Source: JAAYVZ01 sp035384965 (GTDB lineage Bacteria; Acidobacteriota; Thermoanaerobaculia; Thermoanaerobaculales; Thermoanaerobaculaceae). From it: a DNA stretch of 64,000 nucleotides. Every line of letters starts with the position of its first letter. The stretch's first letter is position 1. The position numbers were made by a program, and so were the translations under genes. The stretch spans positions 1 to 64,000 of the forward strand of contig DAOOJE010000016.1 in NCBI GenBank assembly GCA_035384965.1. Reading direction: 5' to 3'. Positions 43,786-55,387 of this stretch are shown here, one piece after another. The notes below the pieces were generated by a model, which worked only from the letters and a program-made list of their open reading frames with translations, had not been told where the DNA came from and searched no databases.

Positions 43786-43930
43786 GCCACCACCGGCCGG
43801 CGCAGTTCGACCGCTTCGTTGCGATGGTGAGGCGAAGCTCCTCGCTCCGCGGGTCCATGCTCGTCCCCTCCCGCAACCAGGTCTGGAGCGCGAGCCTGGC
43901 TTCTCACGACGGGGTGGGGCGAGTCGTTGC
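43786..43930 (-). mobile_element. IS66-family remnant: end repeat plus first ~23 codons of tnpA
   Basis: Minus-strand codons from the ATG at 43858 read MDPRSEELRLTIATKRSNC, clearly homologous to the TnpA at 2529-2894. The untranslated end (43859-43930), including the 27-bp repeat at 43904-43930, also matches the first locus. Similarity stops near 43786, where RHS sequence begins. Confidence 0.75.
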
Positions 43931-44368
43931 GGATAGAAAACCCCCGGCTTGCTGCCAGGGGTTTCGACTGTCTCGCCCGCAGCGCCTCGAGGCTCGAGGC
44001 TTGGGCGGCGGGGCCAGTTGCGGCTGCTTGCGCAGGGTGGAGTCCAGCTGTTGGGACAAGGAGCAGGGTTCCCAAAACCAGGCATCAAAACCACAGTCGG
44101 GCTTCCCTCCCTGCGCCAGCGAAGCGGGCTTGGGGGGTAGTTTGCAGGGCTGGTCACGGATTTGCAGCAACGGGTGGGTTACCAGCTGGCACATCTGGAA
44201 GAGCTCCCGAGTTCCCATGGCAAAGGCCCGCTTCACCTCTCGCTCCTCCAACTCCCGGGCCAAGGACCAATGGCGCCGCCACTCCAAAGGTTGGAGCGAG
44301 CTTTGGGCCCAAGCCACGGCACCCACCAGCCAGAGGGACAAGCAGCAGAGCCAGAGCTTCCTGCTCAT
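43904..44368 (-). CDS. small secreted protein, C-terminus replaced by IS66 end
   Basis: This 154-residue ORF has a clear signal peptide (MSRKLWLCCLSLWLVGAVAWA). The mature part is unlike any family I know: Trp- and Cys-containing (FDAWFWEPCSLSQQLDS), with a proline stretch near the end. The last ~12 residues (FLSATTRPTPS) are encoded by the IS66-like terminal repeat, so the native C-terminus is probably lost. Its position upstream of an RHS piece recalls RHS-associated accessory genes, but nothing proves that. Confidence 0.5.
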   Translation of the reverse strand: MSRKLWLCCLSLWLVGAVAWAQSSLQPLEWRRHWSLARELEEREVKRAFAMGTRELFQMCQLVTHPLLQIRDQPCKLPPKPASLAQGGKPDCGFDAWFWEPCSLSQQLDSTLRKQPQLAPPPKPRASRRCGRDSRNPWQQAGGFLSATTRPTPS

Positions 44369-44695
44369 CAGCAATACCCCTAGTCCGTCAAACAGTTCCC
44401 AAGACACGCATCCTACTCGGCCCGGGCCAGCCGCGCACACGCGAGGGATGAACCGCAGCTGTTGAGGTCTTGCACGTGCTGGCTCGCGCAGGGAGCCCTG
44501 CATTGCGCGCAACCGCTCGGAAGCCCCGGCATCTCCGCCCCCTCCAATCTGCTTTGCCCCGCTCCCGGGCGCGGCGCTGGTGGCCTGAATCATGAAGAAA
44601 ACGCACTGTCAAGGCTCGTGTTTTGACCTCGCTTCCGGGCCGGGCCATCGGGGCGGGAGCGGTGCCGTCCGAGGCGGTTGCGCTACCATCGCTGC
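44369..44695. other. intergenic region, divergent promoters expected
   Basis: This 327-bp region separates the divergent secreted-protein gene and epimerase gene. AGGGG precedes the former's ATG, and TACCAT (44684-44689) lies before the epimerase GTG. No gene or RNA was recognised. Confidence 0.5.
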
Positions 44696-45655
44696 GTGCG
44701 AGCACTGGTGACCGGCGTGTCGGGGTTCGTGGGATCCCACCTCGTGGACCTGCTGCGGGCAGAGCACCCCGAGGTCGAGGTGCTGGGGCTGTTGCGGTGG
44801 CGCTCCGAGGACCCGGCCCGGCGGTCGTTGCGCGACGTGCAGCCCATCGAAGGCGACCTGCTGGATGCGGTGTCGGTGCTCCGTGCGGTGGAGGCCGCTC
44901 GCCCCGACCTCGTCTTCCATCTCGGCGCCTCGTCGTCCGTGGCCGGGTCGTGGGACGCCCCGAACGAGATGGTGCAGGTCAACGTCCTTGGCACCCTGCA
45001 CGTGCTGGAGGCGCTGCGCACTAAGGGGTCGGCGGCGCGGGTCGTGCTCGCGTGCTCGGCCGAGGCGTACGGGGTCGTGCGCCCCGAAGAGTTGCCGATC
45101 AGCGAGAATCAGCCGTTCCGGCCGGTGTCGCCGTATGCGGTGTCCAAGGCAGCCGCCGATCTCCTCGGCTTCCAGTACAACCGCTCGTACGGGCTGCACA
45201 CCATCCGGCTTCGAATGTTCAACCACTGCGGGCCGCGCCAGTCGAGCCGTTTCGTCGTCGCCTCGCTTGCCCGCCAGGTGGCGGAGATCGAGGCCGGCCT
45301 GCGCGAGCCTCACATCCTTGTCGGCAACCTCGAGGTGCGGCGCGATTTCGTCGACGTGCGCGACGCGGTGCGCGCGTACTGGGCCGCCGCCATGGCGGGG
45401 GAGCCCGGCGCCGCCTACAACGTTTGTAGCGGCACGGCGCGTTCGATCCGGGACGTGCTGCATGGCCTGCTCGCCTTCTCGCCGGCCAGGGTCGACCTCG
45501 TGGCCGACCCGGCGCGGCGCCGCCCCGCCGACCTCGAGGTCCTGCACGGGGACGGGTCGAGGTTTCGCGACCTCACGGGGTGGGCGCCCCGCATCCCGTT
45601 CGAACAGACCCTGCACGACACGCTCGAGTACTGGCGCGGCATCGTGTCCGGCTGA
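44696..45655 (+). CDS. NAD(P)-dependent sugar-nucleotide epimerase/dehydratase (GMD/RMD-like)
   Basis: This extended SDR of 319 residues has VTGVSGFVGSHL for NAD(P) binding, FHLGASSSVAGSW, the catalytic ACSAEAYG and the YxxxK pair in SPYAVSKAAADLL, then FNHCGPRQSSRFV and RRDFVDVRD. The pattern best fits GDP-mannose 4,6-dehydratase or GDP-4-keto-6-deoxymannose reductase, which make 6-deoxy sugars for cell-surface glycans. No other sugar genes adjoin. TACCAT lies 6 nt before the GTG, suggesting a leaderless mRNA; an in-frame ATG at 44678 is an alternative. Confidence 0.85.
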   Translation: MRALVTGVSGFVGSHLVDLLRAEHPEVEVLGLLRWRSEDPARRSLRDVQPIEGDLLDAVSVLRAVEAARPDLVFHLGASSSVAGSWDAPNEMVQVNVLGTLHVLEALRTKGSAARVVLACSAEAYGVVRPEELPISENQPFRPVSPYAVSKAAADLLGFQYNRSYGLHTIRLRMFNHCGPRQSSRFVVASLARQVAEIEAGLREPHILVGNLEVRRDFVDVRDAVRAYWAAAMAGEPGAAYNVCSGTARSIRDVLHGLLAFSPARVDLVADPARRRPADLEVLHGDGSRFRDLTGWAPRIPFEQTLHDTLEYWRGIVSG

Positions 45656-45823
45656 GCGATCCCGCCGCCCCGCAGGCTCCCGACCCGCTCGCACCCGGGC
45701 CCGTACCGGTGCGGCGGGGGGACGCGGGAGGAGGCGCGGGCAGGCTTACCGTGTGGGCGGCGCTGGAGAGGATTGTCGACTCTCGCCTTTCAACCGACCA
45801 GACAGGCGGCCGGGCGGAGGGGG

Positions 45824-46435
45824 TCAGGCTTTCCTGTACGCGAAGCGGTGGATCGGGCGCGCCTCGCGGGCGTACTTCATCTCGAAAGAAGTTGCTGGCA
45901 CACCCTCGAACGCCTGGTCGACCGGCACGGGCTCGAGGCCGGGCCACCCACCCAGGAGCTGTGCAATGACGCCGGCGTACTCGGCGTGGTCGGTCTTGGC
46001 GCGCAACAGCCCGCCGGGGGCGAGCACCTCAGCGAGCCGGGCGACGTTGTCGTTGCGGAAGAAGCGTCGCTTGCGGTGGCGCTTTTTCGGCCACGGATCC
46101 GGAAAGTAGACGTGGAACGCCGCCACCGAGGCCGGTGCGAGACACCGGAACAGCAGGTCCTCGGCAGTGGTGACGGCCACCCGGGCGTTGGCGACGCCGG
46201 CGCGCCGCGCCCGCACCGCGGTCAGCTCCGCGTACTTGCGCGCTCGTTCCACAGCCAGGACGCCGACCTCGGGGTGCGCGGCCGCCCACTCGAGCAGGAA
46301 CCGCCCCTTCCCGCTGCCGAGTTCGACCTCGAGCGGGCAGTCGCACCCGAACAGCGCCCGCGAGGTCAGCGGGAGGCCGGCCTCGGTGAGATCCACGAGC
46401 CCCGCCGCGCCGGAATCGACGAGCGAAGCCCTCAC
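45824..46435 (-). CDS. trmB: tRNA (guanine-N7)-methyltransferase
   Basis: TrmB makes m7G46 in tRNA. The 203-residue product has the SAM-binding VELGSGKGRFLLEWA, VLAVERARKYAE and the diagnostic YFPDPWPKKRHRKRR. GTG 46435 overlaps the pfkA stop (GTGA). Confidence 0.95.
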   Translation of the reverse strand: MRASLVDSGAAGLVDLTEAGLPLTSRALFGCDCPLEVELGSGKGRFLLEWAAAHPEVGVLAVERARKYAELTAVRARRAGVANARVAVTTAEDLLFRCLAPASVAAFHVYFPDPWPKKRHRKRRFFRNDNVARLAEVLAPGGLLRAKTDHAEYAGVIAQLLGGWPGLEPVPVDQAFEGVPATSFEMKYAREARPIHRFAYRKA

Positions 46436-47559
46436 CCTTCCAGTTCCTCGACGACCTCGGGGTCCTCGTCACCGAAGACGGTGCCGACGGCGCGAGCGGC
46501 CGCCACCATCTGGCACTTCGGATCGACGAGCTTCAGCTTGCCGATGGCGTCGGCGAGCGGCACGGCCACGATCTGGTCGCAGCGCAGCGCGACCATGGTC
46601 CCGAACTGGCCGGTGGCGGCCAGCCGCGCCGCCTCGACGCCGCAGCGGGTAGCGAGGATGCGGTCCACCGGCACCGGCGAGCCGCCGCGCTGGATGTGAC
46701 CGAGGATCGTGGAGCGCACCTCGTAGCCGCCCACTTCTTCGATCTTGCGCGCCACCGCGGCCGAGATGCCGCCCAGCCGCTTCCACCCGGTGAGCGCGTC
46801 CTGCCCCGAGAACACCTGCTCGCCCCCGGCCGGTGCCGCGCCCTCGGCGACGACGACGAGCGAGAACGGGCGCCCGCGCCGCTCCCGAGCGCGGAACTTG
46901 GCGAGGATCGGCTCCATGCGGAACGGGATTTCCCTGATGAGGATGACGTCGGCGCCGCCGGCGAGGCCGGCGTGCAGGGCGATCCACCCGGCCTCGCGCC
47001 CCATGACCTCGAGGAGCATGACGCGGTGGTGGCTCTCGGCCGTGGTGTGCAGGCGATCCAGAGCGTTGGTCGCCACCTCGAGTGCGGTGGCGAACCCGAA
47101 CGTGTACTCGGTCGCCGAGAGGTCGTTGTCGATGGTCTTGGGCACCCCCACGACCGGGATGCCCAGCTCGCGTTGCAGCCTCTCGCTGCACGCCAGCGTG
47201 CCGTCGCCCCCGATGGCCACGAGGCCGTCGAGCCCGAGCTTCTCGAAGTTCTTCTTGACTGCCGACGAGGCGTCGATCATCTCCTCGACGCCGTCCGGTC
47301 GCACGTAGGGGTAGCGGAACGGGTTGGCGCGGTTGGAGGTGCCGAGGACGGTGCCGCCGCGCACCAGCAGGCCGGCCGTGTCGTCGAGCGTCAGCTCGCG
47401 GGCCTTCAGCTCGACGAGGCCGGCGTAGCCGCCGGTGATCCCGACAACCGTGACGCGGTGGATGTAGGTGCAGGCCCTGACCACGGCCCGAATCACCGCG
47501 TTCAGCCCCGGGGCGTCGCCACCCCCCGTCAGCACGCCGATGCGTCGCACTCCGCTCAT
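46432..47559 (-). CDS. pfkA: 6-phosphofructokinase, group III (Gly/Lys) type
   Basis: This glycolytic enzyme phosphorylates fructose-6-phosphate. The 375-residue protein has GVLTGGGDAPGLNAVIRA, the phosphoryl-donor loop IGGDGTLA, substrate motif VPKTIDNDLSATE, and EVMGREAGW. The pairing of Gly in GGDGT with Lys in PKTIDND is the group III combination: pyrophosphate enzymes have Asp with Lys, and E. coli-type ATP enzymes have Gly with Gly. ATP use is therefore inferred. ATG 47559 overlaps the upstream stop by ATGA and is preceded by GGAGG. Confidence 0.93.
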   Translation of the reverse strand: MSGVRRIGVLTGGGDAPGLNAVIRAVVRACTYIHRVTVVGITGGYAGLVELKARELTLDDTAGLLVRGGTVLGTSNRANPFRYPYVRPDGVEEMIDASSAVKKNFEKLGLDGLVAIGGDGTLACSERLQRELGIPVVGVPKTIDNDLSATEYTFGFATALEVATNALDRLHTTAESHHRVMLLEVMGREAGWIALHAGLAGGADVILIREIPFRMEPILAKFRARERRGRPFSLVVVAEGAAPAGGEQVFSGQDALTGWKRLGGISAAVARKIEEVGGYEVRSTILGHIQRGGSPVPVDRILATRCGVEAARLAATGQFGTMVALRCDQIVAVPLADAIGKLKLVDPKCQMVAAARAVGTVFGDEDPEVVEELEG

Positions 47560-47990
47560 GTCGCGTCCTCCAGCCCCAGGTGGACGAGTTCGATCCCGGC
47601 GTCGCGCGCGAACGCGAGGATCCGCTCGTCGCGGTAGAACTCGCCGTACAACACCTTGACGATGCCGGCGTTGGTGATGAGCTTGAAGCAATCCCAGCAC
47701 GGCGAGGCGGTCACGTAGATTTCCGCTCCCTCGATCCGCACCCCGTGCCTGGCGGCCTGAAGGATGGCGTTGGCCTCGGCGTGCACCGTGCGCACGCAGT
47801 GCCCGTTCTCCATCAGGCACCCCACGTCGGTGCAGTGGGACAGCCCGCGCAGCGACCCGTTGTACCCGGTGGCGAGCACTGCCTTGTCGCGCACGATCAC
47901 CGCGCCGACGTGCTTGCGCGGGCACGTCGAGCGTGTCGCCGCCTGCACCGCGAGGTTCATGAAGTAGCGATCCCACGACACGCGCGCCAT
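47556..47990 (-). CDS. deoxycytidylate (dCMP) deaminase
   Basis: This 144-residue zinc enzyme deaminates dCMP to dUMP, feeding thymidylate synthesis; ThyX is encoded at 55388-56314. Zinc ligands and the catalytic Glu are in TVHAEANAI and SPCWDC, with substrate residues in GYNGSLRGLSHC. TACACT lies 6 nt before ATG 47990 with no Shine-Dalgarno, suggesting a leaderless transcript; an upstream in-frame start at 48005 would overlap this box. It leads a coupled run with pfkA and trmB. Confidence 0.93.
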   Translation of the reverse strand: MARVSWDRYFMNLAVQAATRSTCPRKHVGAVIVRDKAVLATGYNGSLRGLSHCTDVGCLMENGHCVRTVHAEANAILQAARHGVRIEGAEIYVTASPCWDCFKLITNAGIVKVLYGEFYRDERILAFARDAGIELVHLGLEDAT

Positions 47991-48085
47991 GAGCGTAGTG
48001 TACACGCGCGCCCGGCATGGCTCGGGCGTTTGAGTCCGCCCCCGGCTTGCGCTACGCTGGACACGGCAACATAACGGATCGTTGC

Positions 48086-49087
48086 ATGGCTCGTCTCTTC
48101 CCTCCTCCGCAAGCGCCCACTTCGACGGCCTACGCCGACCTGCGGATGTTCCGCATCTTCCAGCACTTTCCGGACGAGCTGCTGCGCAAGCTGGCGGCCA
48201 TCGCCCAGGAGGCCTCGGTGCCGCAAGGCAAGGCGCTGTTCACCGAGGGCGACGGCGGCGAGGACTTCTACGTCATCATCGCCGGCTCCGTGGAAGGGGC
48301 GCGCGCCACGCCGGTGGGACGCCAGCTCGCGGTGCGGCTCCGGGTAGGGCAGATGTTCGGAGACGAGTCGTACCTCGACGCCAAGCCTCGCCCGGTCACG
48401 ATCACCGCCACCCAGCCTTCGGTGGTGCTGCGTTTCGACGCCTACCAGGTGCACGCCCTGGCGGAGCGGGACCTCGAACTCAACGTCGCGCTGCTGCGCG
48501 CCTTCTGGCACTCCCTGGCGACCAAGATCCGGCAGGCGAACCAGTTCATGGCCGAGGTGTTCACCAAGCGCGACACCATCAACTACGCCGGCTGCCCGAC
48601 CGAAGGCGAGGACATCGAGCTCGGACCCGGCAAGAAGCTCGAGCTGTTCAAGGAGCGCGGGCTGTCGGCGGCGGAGCTGCGGCTGCTGGCGATGACGCTC
48701 ACCGCGCGCCGCTACCCGGCGGATGCCTTCATCTTCGTGGAGGGCGACAAGGGCGACTCGCTCTACATCATCGTCGACGGCCGGGTGCGCATCTCGCGGC
48801 GCTTGCCGGAAATGGGCGAGGAAACGCTGGCGGTGCTCGAGCGCGGCGAGGTGTTCGGCGAAATGGCACTGGTCGACGACCAGCCGCGCAGCGCCGACGC
48901 CCGCGCCCACCTCGACGCCTGCACGGTGCTGACGCTCACCCAGGCCGATCTCGAGGAGATCCTCAGCCTCCCGCCCACGGCCGCAGCGCAGTTCCTGCGC
49001 CTGCTCGACTGCATTCTCTGCCGCCGCCTGCGCAACATGGTGGACCTGCTCGTCTCGTGGCGCATGATGGCCGGCTTTGGCTCTTGA
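48086..49087 (+). CDS. protein with two cyclic-nucleotide-binding-like domains
   Basis: This 333-residue protein has two CRP-type cNMP-binding domains, about 15-140 (FTEGDGGEDFYVIIAGSVEG, GQMFGDESYL) and about 205-320 (FVEGDKGDSLYIIVDGRVRI, GEVFGEMALVDDQPRSADAR). The second has the fuller phosphate-binding cassette (GEMAL with RSA); the first has DES, so it may not bind nucleotide. There is no HTH, kinase or transmembrane part, so it is probably a sensor or scaffold. A weak promoter (TTGCGC, 17 bp, CATAAC at 48070) places the start a few nt before the ATG. Confidence 0.82.
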   Translation: MARLFPPPQAPTSTAYADLRMFRIFQHFPDELLRKLAAIAQEASVPQGKALFTEGDGGEDFYVIIAGSVEGARATPVGRQLAVRLRVGQMFGDESYLDAKPRPVTITATQPSVVLRFDAYQVHALAERDLELNVALLRAFWHSLATKIRQANQFMAEVFTKRDTINYAGCPTEGEDIELGPGKKLELFKERGLSAAELRLLAMTLTARRYPADAFIFVEGDKGDSLYIIVDGRVRISRRLPEMGEETLAVLERGEVFGEMALVDDQPRSADARAHLDACTVLTLTQADLEEILSLPPTAAAQFLRLLDCILCRRLRNMVDLLVSWRMMAGFGS

Positions 49088-49221
49088 GCACCGCCCGCGC
49101 TGCCGGGCACGAAGCACGAGGCAAGAGAAGGCACGGATGGCCGTGATCGGTCAACGGAGAGTTCCGGAGTCCTCTGGCCGGCCGTCGATCCCCAGCTGCC
49201 CGGTCGGGCGGGGGCTCGGTC

Positions 49222-50433
49222 TCAGGCTCGCAGCCACAGCCAGGCGGCAGCGATGGCGAGGGTGGCCAGCGTCACCGGGACACCCACCCGGGCGTGCTCC
49301 CGCCAGGTGATCTTCACCCCCAGCCGGCCGGCCTGATCGATGACGATGAGATTGGCAATCGAGCCGACAAGGAGGAGGTTGCCGGCGAGCGTGGAGGAGA
49401 GCGCCAGCAGCGGCCCGGCGACGGGATGGGTGGCCTGCGGCAGAAGCAGCATGACCGCCGGGACGTTGGAAACGAGGTTCGAGAGCACGACGGTGACGAC
49501 GAAGAGCAACGCGGGCGCCTCGGGGTGAATGCCTGCGCCGTGGAGCCACCCGGTCGCGACGGCCAAAAGCCCCCGGTCGGCGACGGCGAAGTTGACGATG
49601 AAGAGCCCGCCGAAAAGCACGAGCAGGTGCCAGTCCACGAGCCCCAAAAGGTCGCGCGAGGCCATGCGTCGCGAGGTCAACAGCACGGCGGCGGCGGTCA
49701 GCGCCAGCACCTCGCGGGGAATCGGGGCGAACAGGAAACCCGCCATGACGAGCCCCAGCACGACGAGACCCTTCTGGGTCTGCCAGCGGTCGAACGGGAC
49801 GTGCTCGACGGCGGGGATGTCGCTCGCCGCGTGCCAGCGGTCGCCGGTCAGCCGGCAGATGATCCACCACGTCGCGCCCAGGCCCAGCAGCGCCGGCACG
49901 CCGCCGTCCAGCAGGTAGCCGGCGAACGACAGACCGAGCTTCTGGCCGATCAGCATGTTTTGCGGGTTGCCGATGAGCGTGGCCGCCGACCCGACGTTGG
50001 CGGCGCACGCCAAACCGAGCAGGAAAGGTTTGGGATCCAGCTCCTTGTGCGCACATCCCTCGACGAGCAGGGGCGTGACGGCGAGGCACACGATGTCGTT
50101 GGCCAGAACGGCCGAAAGCAGGCCCGAGACGCCGATGACGAGGGCGAGCAGGATGCGGGGCGGCACGTCGGCGGCGACGATGCGCCGGGTCACCTCAGAG
50201 TAGAAACCGCCCAGCCGGAACTGCGCCGACACCACCATGAGCCCGAGCAGCAGGCCGATCGTCGGCACGTCGATCGCCTCCCACGCCCCGGCGGGAGTGA
50301 CCTGCTCGGTGGCGAGGAGAAAGAGCGCACCCAAAAGCGCCACCCCGGTGCGGTCGAGAGCCAGGCCCGGGATCTCGCCCAGGATCATGCCGAGGTAGAC
50401 GAAGGCAAACGCCGCGACGACCCAGACGTCCAT
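49222..50433 (-). CDS. ArsB/NhaD-superfamily ion transporter
   Basis: This 403-residue polytopic membrane protein of the ion-transporter superfamily has about 11 helices. The conserved loops GVSGLLSAVLANDIVCLAVTP and AANVGSAATLIGNPQNMLIG, and later VLSNLVSNVPAVMLLLP and NLLLVGSIANLIVI, mark the two inverted repeats with hairpin tips. Substrates in this family include arsenite, Na+/H+, sulfate and dicarboxylates; none can be assigned. TACTTT lies 6 nt before the ATG. Confidence 0.88.
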   Translation of the reverse strand: MDVWVVAAFAFVYLGMILGEIPGLALDRTGVALLGALFLLATEQVTPAGAWEAIDVPTIGLLLGLMVVSAQFRLGGFYSEVTRRIVAADVPPRILLALVIGVSGLLSAVLANDIVCLAVTPLLVEGCAHKELDPKPFLLGLACAANVGSAATLIGNPQNMLIGQKLGLSFAGYLLDGGVPALLGLGATWWIICRLTGDRWHAASDIPAVEHVPFDRWQTQKGLVVLGLVMAGFLFAPIPREVLALTAAAVLLTSRRMASRDLLGLVDWHLLVLFGGLFIVNFAVADRGLLAVATGWLHGAGIHPEAPALLFVVTVVLSNLVSNVPAVMLLLPQATHPVAGPLLALSSTLAGNLLLVGSIANLIVIDQAGRLGVKITWREHARVGVPVTLATLAIAAAWLWLRA

Positions 50434-50533
50434 GCAAGGAAAGTACCACCGTCCCGGGGACCGCGAGTACCGGAGGTCCCGCCGGGACGCCAGGGGGACC
50501 GGCCGCCGCGGCTCGCACCGCCCCGGCGTGGGC

Positions 50534-50562
50534 TTGCCAAGCGGGGGGGCCGCGCCTAGACT
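50534..50562 (+). promoter_or_regulatory. sigma70-type promoter for the PFOR operon
   Basis: TTGCCA (50534-50539), a 17-bp spacer and TAGACT (50557-50562) predict a start near 50569, leaving a leader of about 100 nt. Confidence 0.6.
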
Positions 50563-50567
50563 GCGCG

Positions 50568-50585
50568 CTGTGAAATGGTTCACGT
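50568..50585. promoter_or_regulatory. Rex-like operator at the PFOR transcription start
   Basis: CTGTGAAATGGTTCACGT matches 11 of 14 fixed positions of the known Rex consensus TTGTGAAnnnnTTCACAA, including both GTGAA/TTCAC cores. It sits on the predicted +1, where binding would block transcription. PFOR genes are known Rex targets in several phyla. An overlapping perfect inverted repeat, TCACGTACCACGTGA (50580-50594), might be an alternative site for another regulator. Confidence 0.5.
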
Positions 50586-50666
50586 ACCACGTGATGGACC
50601 GTTTCCGGCACTGACCTCCAGCGACAACTGGAAGTGCAGCGCAGGCAAGAGAAAGGGAGGAACGTC

Positions 50667-54257
<3,591 letters not shown>

Positions 54258-54271
54258 GAAGGGGGGACGAC

Positions 54272-55264
54272 ATGGATCTTTCCACTTCGTATCTCGGCCT
54301 GAAGCTCGCGAACCCTCTGTTGGCCGGCTCATCCCCGCTCGCGGACGACCTGGACGCCGTCAAGCGGCTGGCCGAGGCCGGCGTCGGCGGCATCGTCATG
54401 CACTCGATCTTCGAGGAGCAGATCACCCGCGAGCAGCTCGGCACGATCATGGACATGGAGCTGCACGCCGAGTCGTTCGCCGAGGCGCTCTCGTACTTCC
54501 CGAGCCCGGAGGAGTACCGGCTCGGGCCCGAGCGCTACCTCGAGCAGATTCGCAAGGTGAAGGAGGCCACGGGCCTGCCGGTGATCGGCTCGCTCAACGG
54601 CGTCACGCCCGCCGGGTGGCTCGACTATGCAAGGCACGTCGAGCAGGCCGGCGCCGACGCCATCGAGCTCAACGTCTACTACCTGCCGACCCAGCCGTGG
54701 GAGACCGGCGAGGAGGTCGAGCGGCGCACCCTCGACATCGTCCGCACCGTCAGGGGCGCCGTGAAGCTCCCGATCGCCGTCAAGTTGTCGCCGTTCTTCT
54801 CGTCGATCCCGAACCTCGCCCGGCAGCTCGAGCTGGCCGGCGCAGGCGCGCTCGTGGTCTTCAACCGGTTCTACCAGCCCGACATCGACATCGAGGCGCT
54901 GGAGCCGAAGGTCCACCTCGAGCTGTCGACTTCGGCCGAGCTGCTGCTCCGGCTGCGCTGGCTGGCGATCCTGTCCGGGCAGGTCAAGGTCGACCTCGCG
55001 GTGACCGGCGGCGTGCACACCGCCCACGACGCCATCAAGGCGCTCATGGCCGGCGCCAGTGCCGTGCAGCTCGTGTCGGTGCTGCTCGCGCGCGGACCAG
55101 AGCAGGTCAAGGTGATCCGCGACGTCATGCAGAACTGGTTCGAGGCGCACGAGTACGAGTCGGTACAGCAGGCGATCGGCTCCATGAGCCTGCGGCGCTC
55201 CCCGAGCCCGCAGGCGTTCACCCGCGCCAACTACCAGCGACTGTTGGCGGGGTGGCGACCGTAG
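54272..55264 (+). CDS. dihydroorotate dehydrogenase-like flavoprotein, PFOR partner
   Basis: This 330-residue FMN-barrel protein resembles class 1 DHOD: TSYLGLKLANPLLAGSSPL at the start, NVYYLPTQPW, PIAVKLSPFFSS and VTGGVHTAHDAIKALMAGA for the phosphate-binding end. Several catalytic features of true PyrD are changed, notably the long acidic helix after residue 55, so pyrimidine synthesis is doubtful. Such proteins are often encoded next to PFOR, and an electron-transfer role is plausible but unproven. GGGGGG lies before the ATG. Confidence 0.8.
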   Translation: MDLSTSYLGLKLANPLLAGSSPLADDLDAVKRLAEAGVGGIVMHSIFEEQITREQLGTIMDMELHAESFAEALSYFPSPEEYRLGPERYLEQIRKVKEATGLPVIGSLNGVTPAGWLDYARHVEQAGADAIELNVYYLPTQPWETGEEVERRTLDIVRTVRGAVKLPIAVKLSPFFSSIPNLARQLELAGAGALVVFNRFYQPDIDIEALEPKVHLELSTSAELLLRLRWLAILSGQVKVDLAVTGGVHTAHDAIKALMAGASAVQLVSVLLARGPEQVKVIRDVMQNWFEAHEYESVQQAIGSMSLRRSPSPQAFTRANYQRLLAGWRP

Positions 55265-55300
55265 CGGCGAGAGCGTCCATCCGCAGTTCGACGAGCACGC

Positions 55301-55334
55301 CGAGGTGGGCTTTCCGGCCCACCTCGTTCATTTT
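55301..55334 (+). terminator. terminator after the PFOR-DHOD operon
   Basis: A perfect 10-bp stem CGAGGTGGGC/GCCCACCTCG (55301-55310 and 55317-55326) with a 6-nt loop is followed by TTCATTTT. It lies 37 bp after the stop and 54 bp from the convergent thyX stop. Confidence 0.85.
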
Positions 55335-55387
55335 CCGGCGCCTTGCACGACCCGGATCGCAGGCGCCGGCGGACTCGTCCCCCTGGC

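Noticed and set aside
43936..43963. aaaccccc/ggggttt inverted repeat read as a terminator
   Set aside because: The stem is short with a long loop, and it lies inside the coding frame of the small secreted protein.
44608..44627. GTCAA-N10-TTGAC inverted repeat as a second site for the S24 repressor
   Set aside because: The half-site order is reversed relative to 38097-38116 and the inner bases do not match; probably chance.
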